A stretch of 64,000 nucleotides of DNA from Crotophaga sulcirostris (taxonomy: Eukaryota > Chordata > Aves > Cuculiformes > Crotophagidae), in contig VYZB01000120.1 of assembly GCA_013397455.1 (NCBI GenBank), positions 924,250 through 988,249 on the forward strand, written 5' to 3'. The notes beneath the pieces were generated by a model. It was not told where the DNA came from and did no database searches. It was given only the letters and a program-made list of their open reading frames with translations. Each line of letters opens with the position of its first letter. The stretch's first letter is position 1. A program made the translations under genes and the position numbers. Positions 51,201 to 55,959 of the stretch are shown in pieces.

Positions 51201-51513
51201 CGGCCGGAGCGGCGGGGCAGAACGAGCACAGCCGCCCGGCTCCCCCCCGCAGCAAGGCCGGCCCAGGCAGCGGGTGAGGGCCCGGGGCCGCCCCGGCAGC
51301 CGCCGGTGCCGCTGCGCACACGTGGGGCTCCTCCAGCGCCGCCGCCGCCGCCTCCTTCCCTGCCCCGCTCCCCGCGACTCCCGCCCAAGGCCTGTGAGCG
51401 CTGACGGGCGCCCGGGGCCCCGTTACCTCGGCCTGCTTGCGAACCGCATTGTCCGGGCTGAGCAGGTTACCCAGCAGAAGGTAGAACTGCTCCTGCTCCA
51501 CCGCCGCCGCCAT
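6163..51513 (-). CDS. IPO5: Importin-5 (karyopherin beta-3), 26 coding exons, complete
   Basis: IPO5 is a nuclear import receptor of the importin-beta family. It binds cargo in the cytosol, passes the nuclear pore and releases cargo on RanGTP binding; known cargoes include ribosomal proteins and core histones. Joining 26 exons gives 3291 nt, 1096 residues plus stop, one fewer than human, and near-colinear with it from MAAAVEQEQ to QELLNSA. The fold is HEAT repeats throughout. A very acidic insertion lies near residues 313-332 (exon 9), where the family has its acidic loop; further acidic stretches fall near 590-599 (exon 15) and 815-832 (exons 21-22). All introns are GT-AG except intron 12 (GC-AG) and intron 18 (AT-AC, U12 type). 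No in-frame stop, frameshift or missing exon was found, so the gene looks functional. Exon limits are given one by one below; they rest on splice consensus, frame and recalled human protein sequence, not on transcripts. Confidence 0.97.
7441..7776 (+). mobile_element. CR1 LINE, 5'-truncated 3' end
   Basis: Typical CR1 3'UTR: TATAAAAAAGATGG, then GTGGTGAAACACTGGAACAG, then CCCTTCCAACTCAAACC and the ATTCTATGATTCTATA tail. It lies in intron 25, antisense to IPO5. Confidence 0.92.
8615..8953 (+). other. Unrecognised 112-codon open frame, antisense in intron 25
   Basis: An ATG-to-stop frame starting [15 protein letters not shown]. Composition looks less biased than random AT-rich frames nearby, but I recognise no domain or motif, signal peptide or splice context. 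It may be chance or a fragment of an unclassified repeat. Confidence 0.2.
9320..9461 (-). CDS. IPO5: IPO5 exon 25 (residues 1021-1068)
   Basis: Acceptor TAACAG, donor GTGAGT. It encodes [20 protein letters not shown] and ends [11 protein letters not shown]. Confidence 0.95.
9462..11038 (-). other. IPO5 intron 24
   Basis: Contains a GC-richer patch at about 9780-10130 that I cannot classify and the 41-bp tandem duplication at 10589-10670. No RNA gene recognised. Confidence 0.75.
10589..10670. repeat. Perfect 41-bp tandem duplication
   Basis: Two identical adjacent 41-bp units (10589-10629 and 10630-10670), each containing GGTGCAAAGCTGCTTTATG. Confidence 0.95.
11039..11267 (-). CDS. IPO5: IPO5 exon 24 (residues 945-1021), longest exon
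   Basis: Acceptor AATTAG, donor GTAAGG. It encodes [19 protein letters not shown] through [20 protein letters not shown]. The terminal serine codon is split with exon 25. Confidence 0.96.
11268..14257 (-). other. IPO5 intron 23
   Basis: A 3-kb AT-rich intron with no recognised transposon. It has an AT microsatellite near 11750 and a 25-bp imperfect tandem duplication at 13790-13839. Confidence 0.75.
13790..13839. repeat. 25-bp imperfect tandem duplication
   Basis: GGAAAACAGAGAGCCCCAG and GGAAAACAGAGAGTCCCAG units adjoin, with a few differences. Confidence 0.85.
14258..14477 (-). CDS. IPO5: IPO5 exon 23 (residues 872-945)
   Basis: Acceptor ATGCAG, donor GTAGGT, ending in phase 1. It begins [20 protein letters not shown] and contains [20 protein letters not shown]. 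Confidence 0.96.
15116..15238 (-). CDS. IPO5: IPO5 exon 22 (residues 831-871)
   Basis: Acceptor AATCAG, donor GTAAGT, 41 whole codons. It encodes [20 protein letters not shown] and ends LPLIVNLI. Confidence 0.95.
15239..18902 (-). other. IPO5 intron 21
   Basis: A 3.7-kb intron. The part nearest exon 22 is a 1.4-kb CR1 in the sense orientation (15411-16815); the rest is unique AT-rich DNA. Confidence 0.8.
15411..16815 (-). mobile_element. CR1 LINE, long 3' part with the end of reverse transcriptase
   Basis: The inverted tail (CATAGAATGACAGAATCATAG) is at 15411. About 1.4 kb follows, including the C-terminal RT region. The fragments [13 protein letters not shown] and [11 protein letters not shown] correspond to CR1 RT, where FADD is usual. 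Frames are broken, so it is dead. It is in sense orientation within intron 21. Confidence 0.9.
18903..18958 (-). CDS. IPO5: IPO5 exon 21 (residues 812-830), shortest exon
   Basis: A 56-bp exon with acceptor ATTTAG and donor GTAAGT. It encodes [18 protein letters not shown], an acidic linker. It joins in frame to [10 protein letters not shown] of exon 22. Confidence 0.95.
19189..19408. repeat. Copy A of a dispersed duplication, in intron 20
   Basis: About 220 bp matching 21614-21842 in the same orientation, with by eye about 13 substitutions and one 9-bp indel. Its right end (CCTCACCAGC) corresponds to the exon 17 donor GCTG|GTGAGT, here GCTG|GTGAGG on the minus strand. Confidence 0.93.
19768..19879 (-). 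CDS. IPO5: IPO5 exon 20 (residues 775-812)
   Basis: Acceptor CACTAG, donor GTAAGT. It encodes [20 protein letters not shown] and ends NQELRQ. The following valine codon is split with exon 21. Confidence 0.95.
20339..20511 (-). CDS. IPO5: IPO5 exon 19 (residues 717-774)
   Basis: The preceding intron ends in AC (AATGAAAC). The exon starts [17 protein letters not shown] and ends IMHSFAK, with donor GTAACT. The frame only joins to exon 18 if the AT-AC intron is used. Confidence 0.96.
20520..20527 (-). promoter_or_regulatory. U12 branch-point element of intron 18
   Basis: TCCTTAAT on the minus strand, eight bases before the exon 19 boundary. It pairs with U12 snRNA in the minor spliceosome. Confidence 0.9.
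20528..20705 (-). mobile_element. Probable CR1 ORF1 fragment in the U12 intron
   Basis: Read on the minus strand it encodes [14 protein letters not shown] and then [14 protein letters not shown], resembling the coiled-coil segment of CR1 ORF1. It comes to within about 10-20 bases of the U12 branch element. The identification is by motif only. Confidence 0.6.
20719..20747. repeat. 11-bp inverted repeat inside the U12 intron
   Basis: TAAATAAGCAT and ATGCTTATTTA separated by 7 bases form a perfect stem in the intron 18 transcript. Confidence 0.75.
20905..21165 (-). mobile_element. CR1 LINE fragment in the U12 intron
   Basis: Inverted CR1 3'UTR (GGTTGCTCAAAGTC, CTCCAGGGATGGGGCATCC, CACCACCCTCATGGG). 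Both the extreme 3' tail and the 5' part are missing. It ends about 55 bp inside the AT-AC donor of intron 18. Confidence 0.88.
21220..21316 (-). CDS. IPO5: IPO5 exon 18 (residues 685-717), followed by an AT-AC donor
   Basis: Acceptor TTTCAG. It encodes [19 protein letters not shown] and ends FYFHD plus one G. The next bases are ATATCCTTTT, the U12 AT-AC donor consensus, not GT. Confidence 0.96.
21614..21842. repeat. Copy B of the dispersed duplication, start of intron 17
   Basis: Covers the first 225 bases of intron 17 plus the last four bases of exon 17. It is presumably the source, since it carries the real donor. It contains an extra AAGTAAATC unit absent from copy A. Confidence 0.93.
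21839..21960 (-). CDS. IPO5: IPO5 exon 17 (residues 644-684)
   Basis: Acceptor TAACAG, donor GTGAGT at 21838-21833. It contains [19 protein letters not shown] and ends ATACQML. Its last four bases and donor also belong to the duplicated block 21614-21842. Confidence 0.95.
22053..22185 (-). CDS. IPO5: IPO5 exon 16 (residues 600-644)
   Basis: Acceptor TTACAG, donor GTAGGT, ending in phase 1. It encodes [18 protein letters not shown] and ends [10 protein letters not shown] 92-bp intron follows. Confidence 0.95.
22996..23079 (-). CDS. IPO5: IPO5 exon 15 (residues 572-599)
   Basis: Acceptor ATCTAG, donor GTATGT, 28 whole codons. It begins [16 protein letters not shown] and ends with the acidic LEDDDPQ. 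Confidence 0.95.
24283..24501 (-). CDS. IPO5: IPO5 exon 14 (residues 499-571)
   Basis: Acceptor TTCCAAG, donor GTAAGC, 73 whole codons. It contains [19 protein letters not shown] and [20 protein letters not shown], essentially identical to human. Confidence 0.96.
24723..24896 (-). CDS. IPO5: IPO5 exon 13 (residues 441-498)
   Basis: Acceptor TTTCAG, donor GTATAA, 58 whole codons. It begins [14 protein letters not shown] and ends MVIKLQE. Confidence 0.95.
24897..24986 (-). other. IPO5 intron 12: GC-AG intron
   Basis: A 90-bp intron starting GCAAGT after AAG and ending TTTCAG. AAG|GCAAGT is the strong context usual for GC donors. No GT within a few bases would keep the protein colinear. Confidence 0.92.
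24987..25076 (-). CDS. IPO5: IPO5 exon 12 (residues 411-440), followed by a GC donor
   Basis: Acceptor TTCCAG, 30 whole codons from [16 protein letters not shown] to KKFHEK. The last codon AAG is followed directly by GCAAGT, a GC-type donor. Protein colinearity with human (K|VIAALLQ) fixes this junction. Confidence 0.95.
25167..25291 (-). CDS. IPO5: IPO5 exon 11 (residues 369-410)
   Basis: Acceptor CTATAG, donor GTGAGT. It encodes [18 protein letters not shown] and ends LLFLQDP. A 90-bp intron follows. Confidence 0.95.
27497..27603 (-). CDS. IPO5: IPO5 exon 10 (residues 333-369)
   Basis: Acceptor ATTTAG, donor GTAAGT. It encodes [20 protein letters not shown] and ends MQMLQN. The next proline codon is split with exon 11. 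Confidence 0.95.
28581..29044 (+). mobile_element. CR1 LINE, 5'-truncated
   Basis: Starts within the RT end (TCTGGAATCCCCAACATAAG) and runs to CTATTCTATGATTCTATGAA. Antisense in intron 9. Confidence 0.92.
31177..31264 (-). CDS. IPO5: IPO5 exon 9 (residues 304-333), acidic loop
   Basis: Acceptor TTTCAG, donor GTGATT. After [11 protein letters not shown] nearly every residue is Asp or Glu, ending EDDDFD. This is the acidic loop of the HEAT solenoid, which in importin-beta relatives helps couple RanGTP binding to cargo release. Confidence 0.95.
31571..31955 (+). mobile_element. CR1 LINE, 5'-truncated
   Basis: Begins GAGAGAGTTGTGGTTGTTCAG and ends CCATTCTATGATTTTATT. Antisense in intron 8, about 300 bp from exon 9. 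Confidence 0.92.
34963..35083 (-). CDS. IPO5: IPO5 exon 8 (residues 264-304)
   Basis: Acceptor TTGTAG, donor GTAAGT, ending in phase 1. It contains [19 protein letters not shown] and ends NIVAQA. Confidence 0.95.
35173..35295 (-). CDS. IPO5: IPO5 exon 7 (residues 223-263)
   Basis: Acceptor TTATAG, donor GTAAAG, 41 whole codons. It contains [20 protein letters not shown] and ends LQLSLK. The following intron is only 89 bp. Confidence 0.95.
35296..38072 (-). other. IPO5 intron 6
   Basis: A 2.8-kb AT-rich intron with no transposon, RNA gene or exon-like segment that I can recognise. Confidence 0.75.
38073..38177 (-). CDS. IPO5: IPO5 exon 6 (residues 188-222)
   Basis: Acceptor TTTTAG, donor GTAAGA, 35 whole codons. 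It encodes [19 protein letters not shown] and ends DLLPGILQ, matching the human segment. Confidence 0.95.
39268..39364 (-). CDS. IPO5: IPO5 exon 5 (residues 155-187)
   Basis: Acceptor CCTTAG, donor GTAAGA, ending in phase 0. It encodes [20 protein letters not shown] and ends DQEHPS. It is separated from exon 4 by a 247-bp intron. Confidence 0.95.
39612..39714 (-). CDS. IPO5: IPO5 exon 4 (residues 121-155)
   Basis: Acceptor AATCTAG, donor GTAAGA. It encodes [18 protein letters not shown] and then [10 protein letters not shown]. The last tryptophan codon is split with exon 5. Confidence 0.95.
40220..40412 (-). CDS. IPO5: IPO5 exon 3 (residues 57-121)
   Basis: Acceptor CAATAG, donor GTACTT; it ends in phase 1. 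It begins [13 protein letters not shown] and contains [12 protein letters not shown], which matches the Ran-binding N-terminal arch of the human protein with a few conservative changes. Confidence 0.95.
41534..42443 (+). mobile_element. CR1 LINE with C-terminal RT remnant
   Basis: The longest open stretch reads [20 protein letters not shown], the conserved FADD box of CR1 RT, followed by KCKVLGRVN and the usual 3'UTR. It ends CATTCTATGATAAATTCC. Antisense in intron 2. The intact FADD suggests a fairly young copy, but it is heavily truncated. Confidence 0.93.
43170..43760. repeat. Old interspersed repeat with tRNA-like or inverted motifs
   Basis: GACCTGGGTTCAAGCCCTTCC near 43200 contains a B-box-like GGTTCAAGCC. 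GGGATCTGAACCTAGCTTTCC near 43690 is roughly its reverse complement, and a third diverged form is near 43490. This pattern recalls an old amniote repeat, either SINE-like or a short-TIR DNA element. I cannot name it. Confidence 0.45.
44190..44684 (+). mobile_element. CR1 LINE, 5'-truncated
   Basis: Starts GATGTGGCAGAAGAAGAACA and ends CCATTCTCTGATTCTGATG. Antisense in intron 2. Its first bases and upstream flank resemble the fragment at 52990-53140. Confidence 0.9.
45827..45907 (-). CDS. IPO5: IPO5 exon 2 (residues 30-56)
   Basis: Acceptor ACACAG, donor GTAGGT, phase 0 at both ends. It encodes [11 protein letters not shown] through NTTAAEE, the first HEAT repeat region, and is nearly identical to human. 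Confidence 0.95.
48560..48770 (+). mobile_element. Old CR1 LINE remnant
   Basis: Diverged matches to a CR1 3'UTR: AGAGAGCTTTTGCAGTCTCC, GTTTTCAAGACTCAACAGG, GATAGCTGACATTGC. The tail is lost. The source subfamily cannot be named by eye. Confidence 0.6.
49822..49902 (+). mobile_element. CR1 LINE internal fragment
   Basis: About 80 bp (GGCACAGGTTGCCCAGGG through GGCGTTCAAGACCAGG) of CR1 3'UTR without tail. It abuts CpG-rich DNA on its right. Confidence 0.8.
49903..50223. promoter_or_regulatory. Second CpG-rich block in intron 1
   Basis: This non-CR1 sequence is as CpG-rich as the promoter island, with a NotI-type GCGGCCGC near 49910. It is separated from the promoter island by about 900 bp of CR1 sequence and bounded on the left by a CR1 fragment. 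It may be a detached part of the same island. No coding signal is convincing. Confidence 0.6.
50224..50766 (-). mobile_element. CR1 LINE with intact 3' end
   Basis: Starts with the inverted 3' end (ATCATGGAATGGTTTAGG) and runs through the 3'UTR to CACAGAACTCCAGGTGGAG. Sense orientation, intron 1, back to back with the next copy. Confidence 0.92.
50767..51134 (-). mobile_element. CR1 LINE lacking its 3' tail
   Basis: Begins within the 3'UTR (CCCAGGTTGCCCAAGGCCC) and ends CATCTTCGTGGCCCT. It stops about 290 bp from the exon 1 donor. Loss of its 3' end at the neighbouring CR1 suggests the neighbour inserted into it. Confidence 0.88.
51427..51513 (-). CDS. IPO5: IPO5 exon 1 (residues 1-29), start codon
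   Basis: The start is ATG at 51513-51511, with G at -3 and G at +4, a strong Kozak context. It encodes [18 protein letters not shown] and onward to KQAE. Donor GTAACG follows, phase 0. It opens a 5.5-kb first intron and lies inside the CpG island. Confidence 0.95.
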
Positions 51514-52026
51514 TGCTGCGAGAGGGAAAGGCCGGGGGGTGGAGGCAGCGAGGGAGGGCGCCGGCCTCGCCGCCAGCCGAAGCGAAAGGGGCGGGGCCGC
51601 CGCTCTCCGGCTCTCGTCTCCCCTCAGGGGCCCGGCCGCGCGAGCCGCGCTCTCCGACGCTCCCATTGGCTATGACGCGCGAGGCCTCGCTCCCCATTGG
51701 CTCGCCATCTAGGTGACGTTCGGGCGACTCTCTGCGAATGGGGGGGGGGAGGGGGGAAACGGACGACAAACGGCTGAACAACCGTCCCTGAATGGGGGTT
51801 TGTCTCCTGTCCTCTCATTGGTGCGTCTGGGAGGCAGAGGCGGGGTGACGCCACAAGAGGCACTGTCATTGGTGAGCGGCTCTGGAAGTCTCGGCGGGAT
51901 TGGTCAGAGTAGCCGTCGGGCGGTGCGGGAAGGAGGGGCCGCACCGGGGCGCGGGGCTGGGGCAGGGCGAGAGGGCGGGCGGCTGGGTGGAGGAGGGGAG
52001 GGAAAGCGCGGGAGATTGCATGGAGA
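51514..52026 (-). promoter_or_regulatory. IPO5 CpG-island promoter and 5'UTR
   Basis: This is very GC- and CpG-rich sequence immediately upstream of the start codon. It has no TATA box at a sensible distance. A GC box GGGGCGGGGC lies at 51588-51597 and a cluster of CCAAT boxes further upstream. The island stops abruptly at 52027, where a CR1 begins. Transcription probably starts between about 51520 and 51660, but the exact site cannot be read from sequence. Confidence 0.85.
51665..51903 (-). promoter_or_regulatory. Five co-oriented CCAAT (NF-Y) boxes with TGACG half-sites
   Basis: ATTGG on the plus strand (CCAAT in IPO5 direction) occurs at 51665, 51696, 51817, 51868 and 51899. TGACG half-sites (CRE/ATF-like) lie at 51673, 51713 and 51846. 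The first pair is only three bases apart. NF-Y with CREB/ATF is common in TATA-less housekeeping promoters. Confidence 0.75.
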
Positions 52027-52140
52027 CTCATAGAGTAACGGAATCGCTTGGTTGGAGAAGACCTTTGCCATCATGAAGCCCAACCGTACCTGTCGACTAC
52101 TAAACCACATCCCTGAGCACTTAATCCACCCGTCTTTTAT
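52027..52140 (-). mobile_element. CR1 3'-end fragment at the promoter edge
   Basis: An inverted CR1 3' end of about 114 bp (GGTTGGAGAAGACCTTTGCC, CATCCCTGAGCACTTAATCC). It matches the 3' end of the next copy and marks the sharp end of the CpG island. Confidence 0.85.
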
Positions 52141-52743
52141 ATCACAGAATGATAGAGAAGACCTCCAAGATCATCGAGTCCAACCATACTTGTCCACTAC
52201 TCAACCACATCCCTGAGCACCTCATCTACTCGTCTTCTAAACACCTCCAGGGATGGGGACTCAACCACCTCCCTGGACAGCTGTGCCAGTGCCTGACAAC
52301 CCTTTCAGTAAAGAAACTTTTCCTCATGTCCGATCTGAACCTCCCCTGGTACAACTTGAGGCCATTTCCTCTCGTCCTATCACCTGTCACTTGGGAGAAG
52401 AAACCAGCACCAACCTCACTACAACCTCCTTTCAGGCAGTTGTAGACAGCGATAAGATCTCCCCTCAGCCTCCTTTTCTCTAGACTAAAACAACCCTAGC
52501 TCCCTCAGCTGCTCCTCATAAGACTTGTTCTCCAGCCCCTTCACCAGCCTTGTTGCCCTTCTCTGGACATGGTCCAGCACCTCAATGTCCTTTTTGTAGT
52601 GAGGGGCCCAAAACTGAGCATAGGATTCAAGGAGTGGCCTCACCAGTGCTGAGTACAGGGGCACAATCACTTCCCTGCTCTTACTGGCCACACTGTTTCA
52701 GGTACAGGCCAAGACACCATTGGTCTTCTTGGCCACTTGAGTG
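52141..52743 (-). mobile_element. CR1 LINE, 5'-truncated
   Basis: Inverted CR1 from ATCACAGAATGATAGAGAAG to TTGGCCACTTGAG. It includes the RT C-terminal coding end ([13 protein letters not shown] on the minus strand). It is a different subfamily from the copies inside IPO5. Confidence 0.9.
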
Positions 52744-53025
52744 GCCTCTCTACCCTCTCCCTCTCCCCTCTCTACCTCAGTGGCTTTGTGCAGTTCTGCA
52801 CCCCTGCCTGCTCCTCCTCCAAGGGGGGCAGTGGTGTCTGTGAACCCTGGCGCACAGACACGCAGACAGACACACAGACACAGTGATTGGGCGTTCACAC
52901 AACGTGGGATATGCCATTCAGCATGGAGTGGAGTGTATGCACATTTGGGTTGTTCAGCCTAGAGAAGAGAAGCTATGACTTCCAGAGCATAGTATCATCT
53001 CATTATTCTGATTATTATATATGAT
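52744..53025. other. Low-complexity stretch and CR1 scrap
   Basis: CT-rich, then a run of CACAGACA-type units near 52855-52880, then a 30-bp CR1 scrap (TTGTTCAGCCTAGAGAAGAG) near 52950. No gene. Confidence 0.6.
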
Positions 53026-53140
53026 GTGACAGAAGAAGGACATAGACCTGTTGGAGCACTTCCAGAGGAGGGCCACAAAGACGATCAGAGGGCTGGAGCA
53101 CTTCTCCTGTGAAGACAGATGGAGAGTTGGAGTTGTCCAG
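53026..53140 (+). mobile_element. CR1 fragment
   Basis: GGACATAGACCTGTTGGAGC to GGAGAGTTGGAGTTGTCC, then an abrupt switch to a different CR1 subfamily. Confidence 0.8.
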
Positions 53141-53833
53141 CCCTACGGAGAGCGACCTGGAGGTTCTGGTCGATGGCAAGTTGAACATGAGCCAACAGCG
53201 TGCCCTGCCAGCCAAGAGGACCAACTGTGTCCTGGGGTGCATCAAGCACAGCATTGCCAGCTGGTTGAGGGAGGTGAATGTCCTACTCTACTTAGCCCTG
53301 ATGCAGCCCCACCTCGAATATTGTATTCAGTTTTGGGTGCCACAGTATAAAAAGAAAATCAAGTTACTGGAGAGTTTACAGAGGAGGACCACAAAGCTGG
53401 TGGAGGGTCTAGAGGTGAAGCCATATGAGGAGCGGCTGAAGTCACTTGGTCTGTTCAGCCTGGAGAAGAGGAGACTGACGGGAGACCTCATAGCAATTTA
53501 CTGTTTCCTCACGAGGGAAGGAGGAGCAGCAGGTGCTGATCTCTTCTCCCTAGTGACCAATGATAGGACTTGAGGGAATGGCATGAAGATGTGTTGGGGG
53601 GGGTTGACTGGATGTTAGGAAGAGGTTCTTCACCCAGAGGGTGATGGAGCACTGTAACAGGCTCTCCAGGGAAGCAGTCACAGTGCCAATCTTGACTATA
53701 TTTAAGAAGCATTTGGACAATGCCCTCAGACACATGGTATGAATATTGGGTTGACCTACGCGTGGATAAGAGTTTGATTCAATTATCCTTGTGGGTCCCT
53801 TCCAACTCAAGTCATTCTGTGATTCTATGATAA
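53141..53833 (+). mobile_element. CR1 LINE, 5'-truncated, with RT C-terminal remnant
   Basis: An open stretch reads [20 protein letters not shown] and [19 protein letters not shown], the CR1 RT C-terminus. The 3'UTR follows and ends GTCATTCTGTGATTCTATGA. Confidence 0.92.
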
Positions 53834-55959
53834 CATGAGGTTCATAACACGTGTACCGAGAGGCTTTGAACATTGCCCTGCTCACTGGTGGAGGGTTTTC
53901 TGCCTTGGGGTGCTCTGAGCCTTTTGGGGTTCAGTTCTGAGGAAGTGGCTGGTGGAATCCAGTCCCGTCTGGGTCGGTGTTTCAACCAGGCTATGCCCAG
54001 GGAACACGAGCACTTTAAAAGCAAAAGGGAGCAGCCATGAGCTAGTGGGAAACAGATAGAAACATTTTCTTAACTGAATGAAGAAAGAATTGTGGGCAGA
54101 GCTAGAGAATCATTTTAAGCTAACAGAAAACTCAGAAGAGCCAAAAGCGAAGATGAATTACGAAAGTAAGCATGCTTTCTAATCTGAAGTGGCCTTCTGT
54201 AAGTGTCCTCAGCTCCCAGCTATGTGAATTAGGTGTTTACAGCTTGTCACAGGTTCTGGCAAGCCTGAAAGCACTCAGCAGCAATGTTGGTGTTGCTGGA
54301 TATTGCCCAACTTCTGCAGTCTGTCTCAATTAAAAAAACAAAAGACAGTACAAAGTACTGAAAACTATTCCCTATGTTTTGAAAGGAAGATGTTCATTAG
54401 ATAGCAGAAATCAAAAGGACTACCTTGGTCTCTTCGAACAGTCTAGACACAAAGGAGTGTTTTGAACTCTACTTTATCCAAAGAAACTTTATTGACGCTT
54501 TAATACTGAAGCCAATTGAGAAATTGGAAATTCAGTTCTTCAAAAACCAGAAGCTTTACTGAAGTGTCTATTGTATTTCACAACTCTGCTAACGAATGAA
54601 TTGTAAAGAAAGAGAGAGCTGGGACACAACTGGTTTTTTATATATATCTGAGGAATGCTATAGGGCTTCTGCCAGAGTAATAGGAGATGTGGGGTAACAG
54701 AAAAAGTGAGGAGAAGTGTCTCAGACTCTTGTAAAGTACTTTCTGATGCTGCCTTACAAGTGAAGGATTTGACATGTACATACGACAGCCTTCAGAAGCA
54801 AAGAAAGCGATGAAAGGAGAGAAGAGAGAAGATAGAGAAAAGAACATAAAGCAAAATAAAACCAAGCGTAGTTACTAGGCATAATAACAGGCTAACTGTG
54901 TCCAGAGTCCTTGAAACGTCAGCTCTACCATATTAGGAGATCTACCATATTTTTAAGCAGCTGTTGAAGGTCCATTTGGATTCCATATCCTCTACAATTC
55001 ATAAAAATGTAGGCATGATAGCCTGAGGGGCCAGGGAAGAGTTTAAAAAGTGTGTGAAGGCAGATTTCCAGCAAAATTCAACAAAATGGAGTAAATTGAT
55101 GCCAGTGGCAAGTTATACTCTAGCAAGGGCTGGCTGAAGCTATCTTGACAGAGCAAGCTGTCTCCTAAGAGGGTGCAGCATCTGAGAACTGTTCTGGCCA
55201 AAATGTGGGAGTAAGGCAAAGAATTACAAGCTTTTCAGTAATGAGCATTGGTAGTAGACTGCAGTTTTCACAAATCCTTCGTTCACCTCTTTCTTGTACT
55301 CAGAGATCAGGAAGGGTGTAGTGTTTGGTTCCAATGTTCAAGAAAGGGTACTGAAAGAGATGTTGCTCTTTCAACTCTACTCCAAGAAGTCCTGACCTGT
55401 GGCTCCCTACTAGGTTTTGGTATTAGGAAGGCACAGCTGGGCTTGATGGAGGAGATAGAACTGTACCTAGCCAAGAGCTGAGAGGAGTACCAGGGTGGCA
55501 AGCATGCTAGGAGTTTGGAGAATTGCCATCAATCACTAATGAGATCCGAAATTATTGGGCGAGAATTTCTGAATGGTTAATGATCTTAATGATGAGACAG
55601 TGAATCTTCACAAGCAAACCCTGCACACTAGGCTTTGAAAAGCTACTATATCTACGAAGAGGGTTTGAACATTATATAGAGTTGGGAAGAGGCACCTCAG
55701 ACTTGACACCGGTTGGGTTTACTACTGGAAGTCAAATATCCGTTAGAGGACATCAGACTGAAGGAATTTTGCTCTGCCCAGAAAGCACAACTCATAGGGA
55801 CTTCTGTGTATGTCTGGGAGTACTTTCCAACAGATCAAGTATAACTGATAAAAGAGTTCACACTGATCTTACCAGAGACCACCAGAGAGCACAAATGAGG
55901 TGTGATGGACTGGGATAACCTGCGAAGATAAGTGGCTGCACGAACAGGGCTCTTCCCAC
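53834..55959. other. Intergenic, no recognised gene
   Basis: Unique AT-rich sequence. A faint LDTG-like motif near 55700-55715 (plus) would be in the right place for the protease of the Gypsy-like remnant to its right, but this is weak. Confidence 0.5.

Larger units (their letters stand above)
45908..51426 (-). other. IPO5 intron 1
   Basis: A 5.5-kb first intron. The half next to exon 2 is AT-rich with an old CR1 remnant near 48560-48770. The half next to exon 1 is CpG-rich and carries CR1 pieces at 49822-49902, 50224-50766 and 50767-51134. Confidence 0.75.

Noticed and set aside
51514..51666. In-frame upstream ATG at 51666 that would add 51 residues (MGASES...) to IPO5
   Set aside because: It overlaps the first CCAAT box (51665-51669), so the transcript probably starts downstream of it. 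The extension is low-complexity GC-rich sequence, and MAAA at 51513 matches the known family start with a strong Kozak context.
53109..53573. 154-codon plus-strand frame
   Set aside because: CR1 RT C-terminus, not a host gene.
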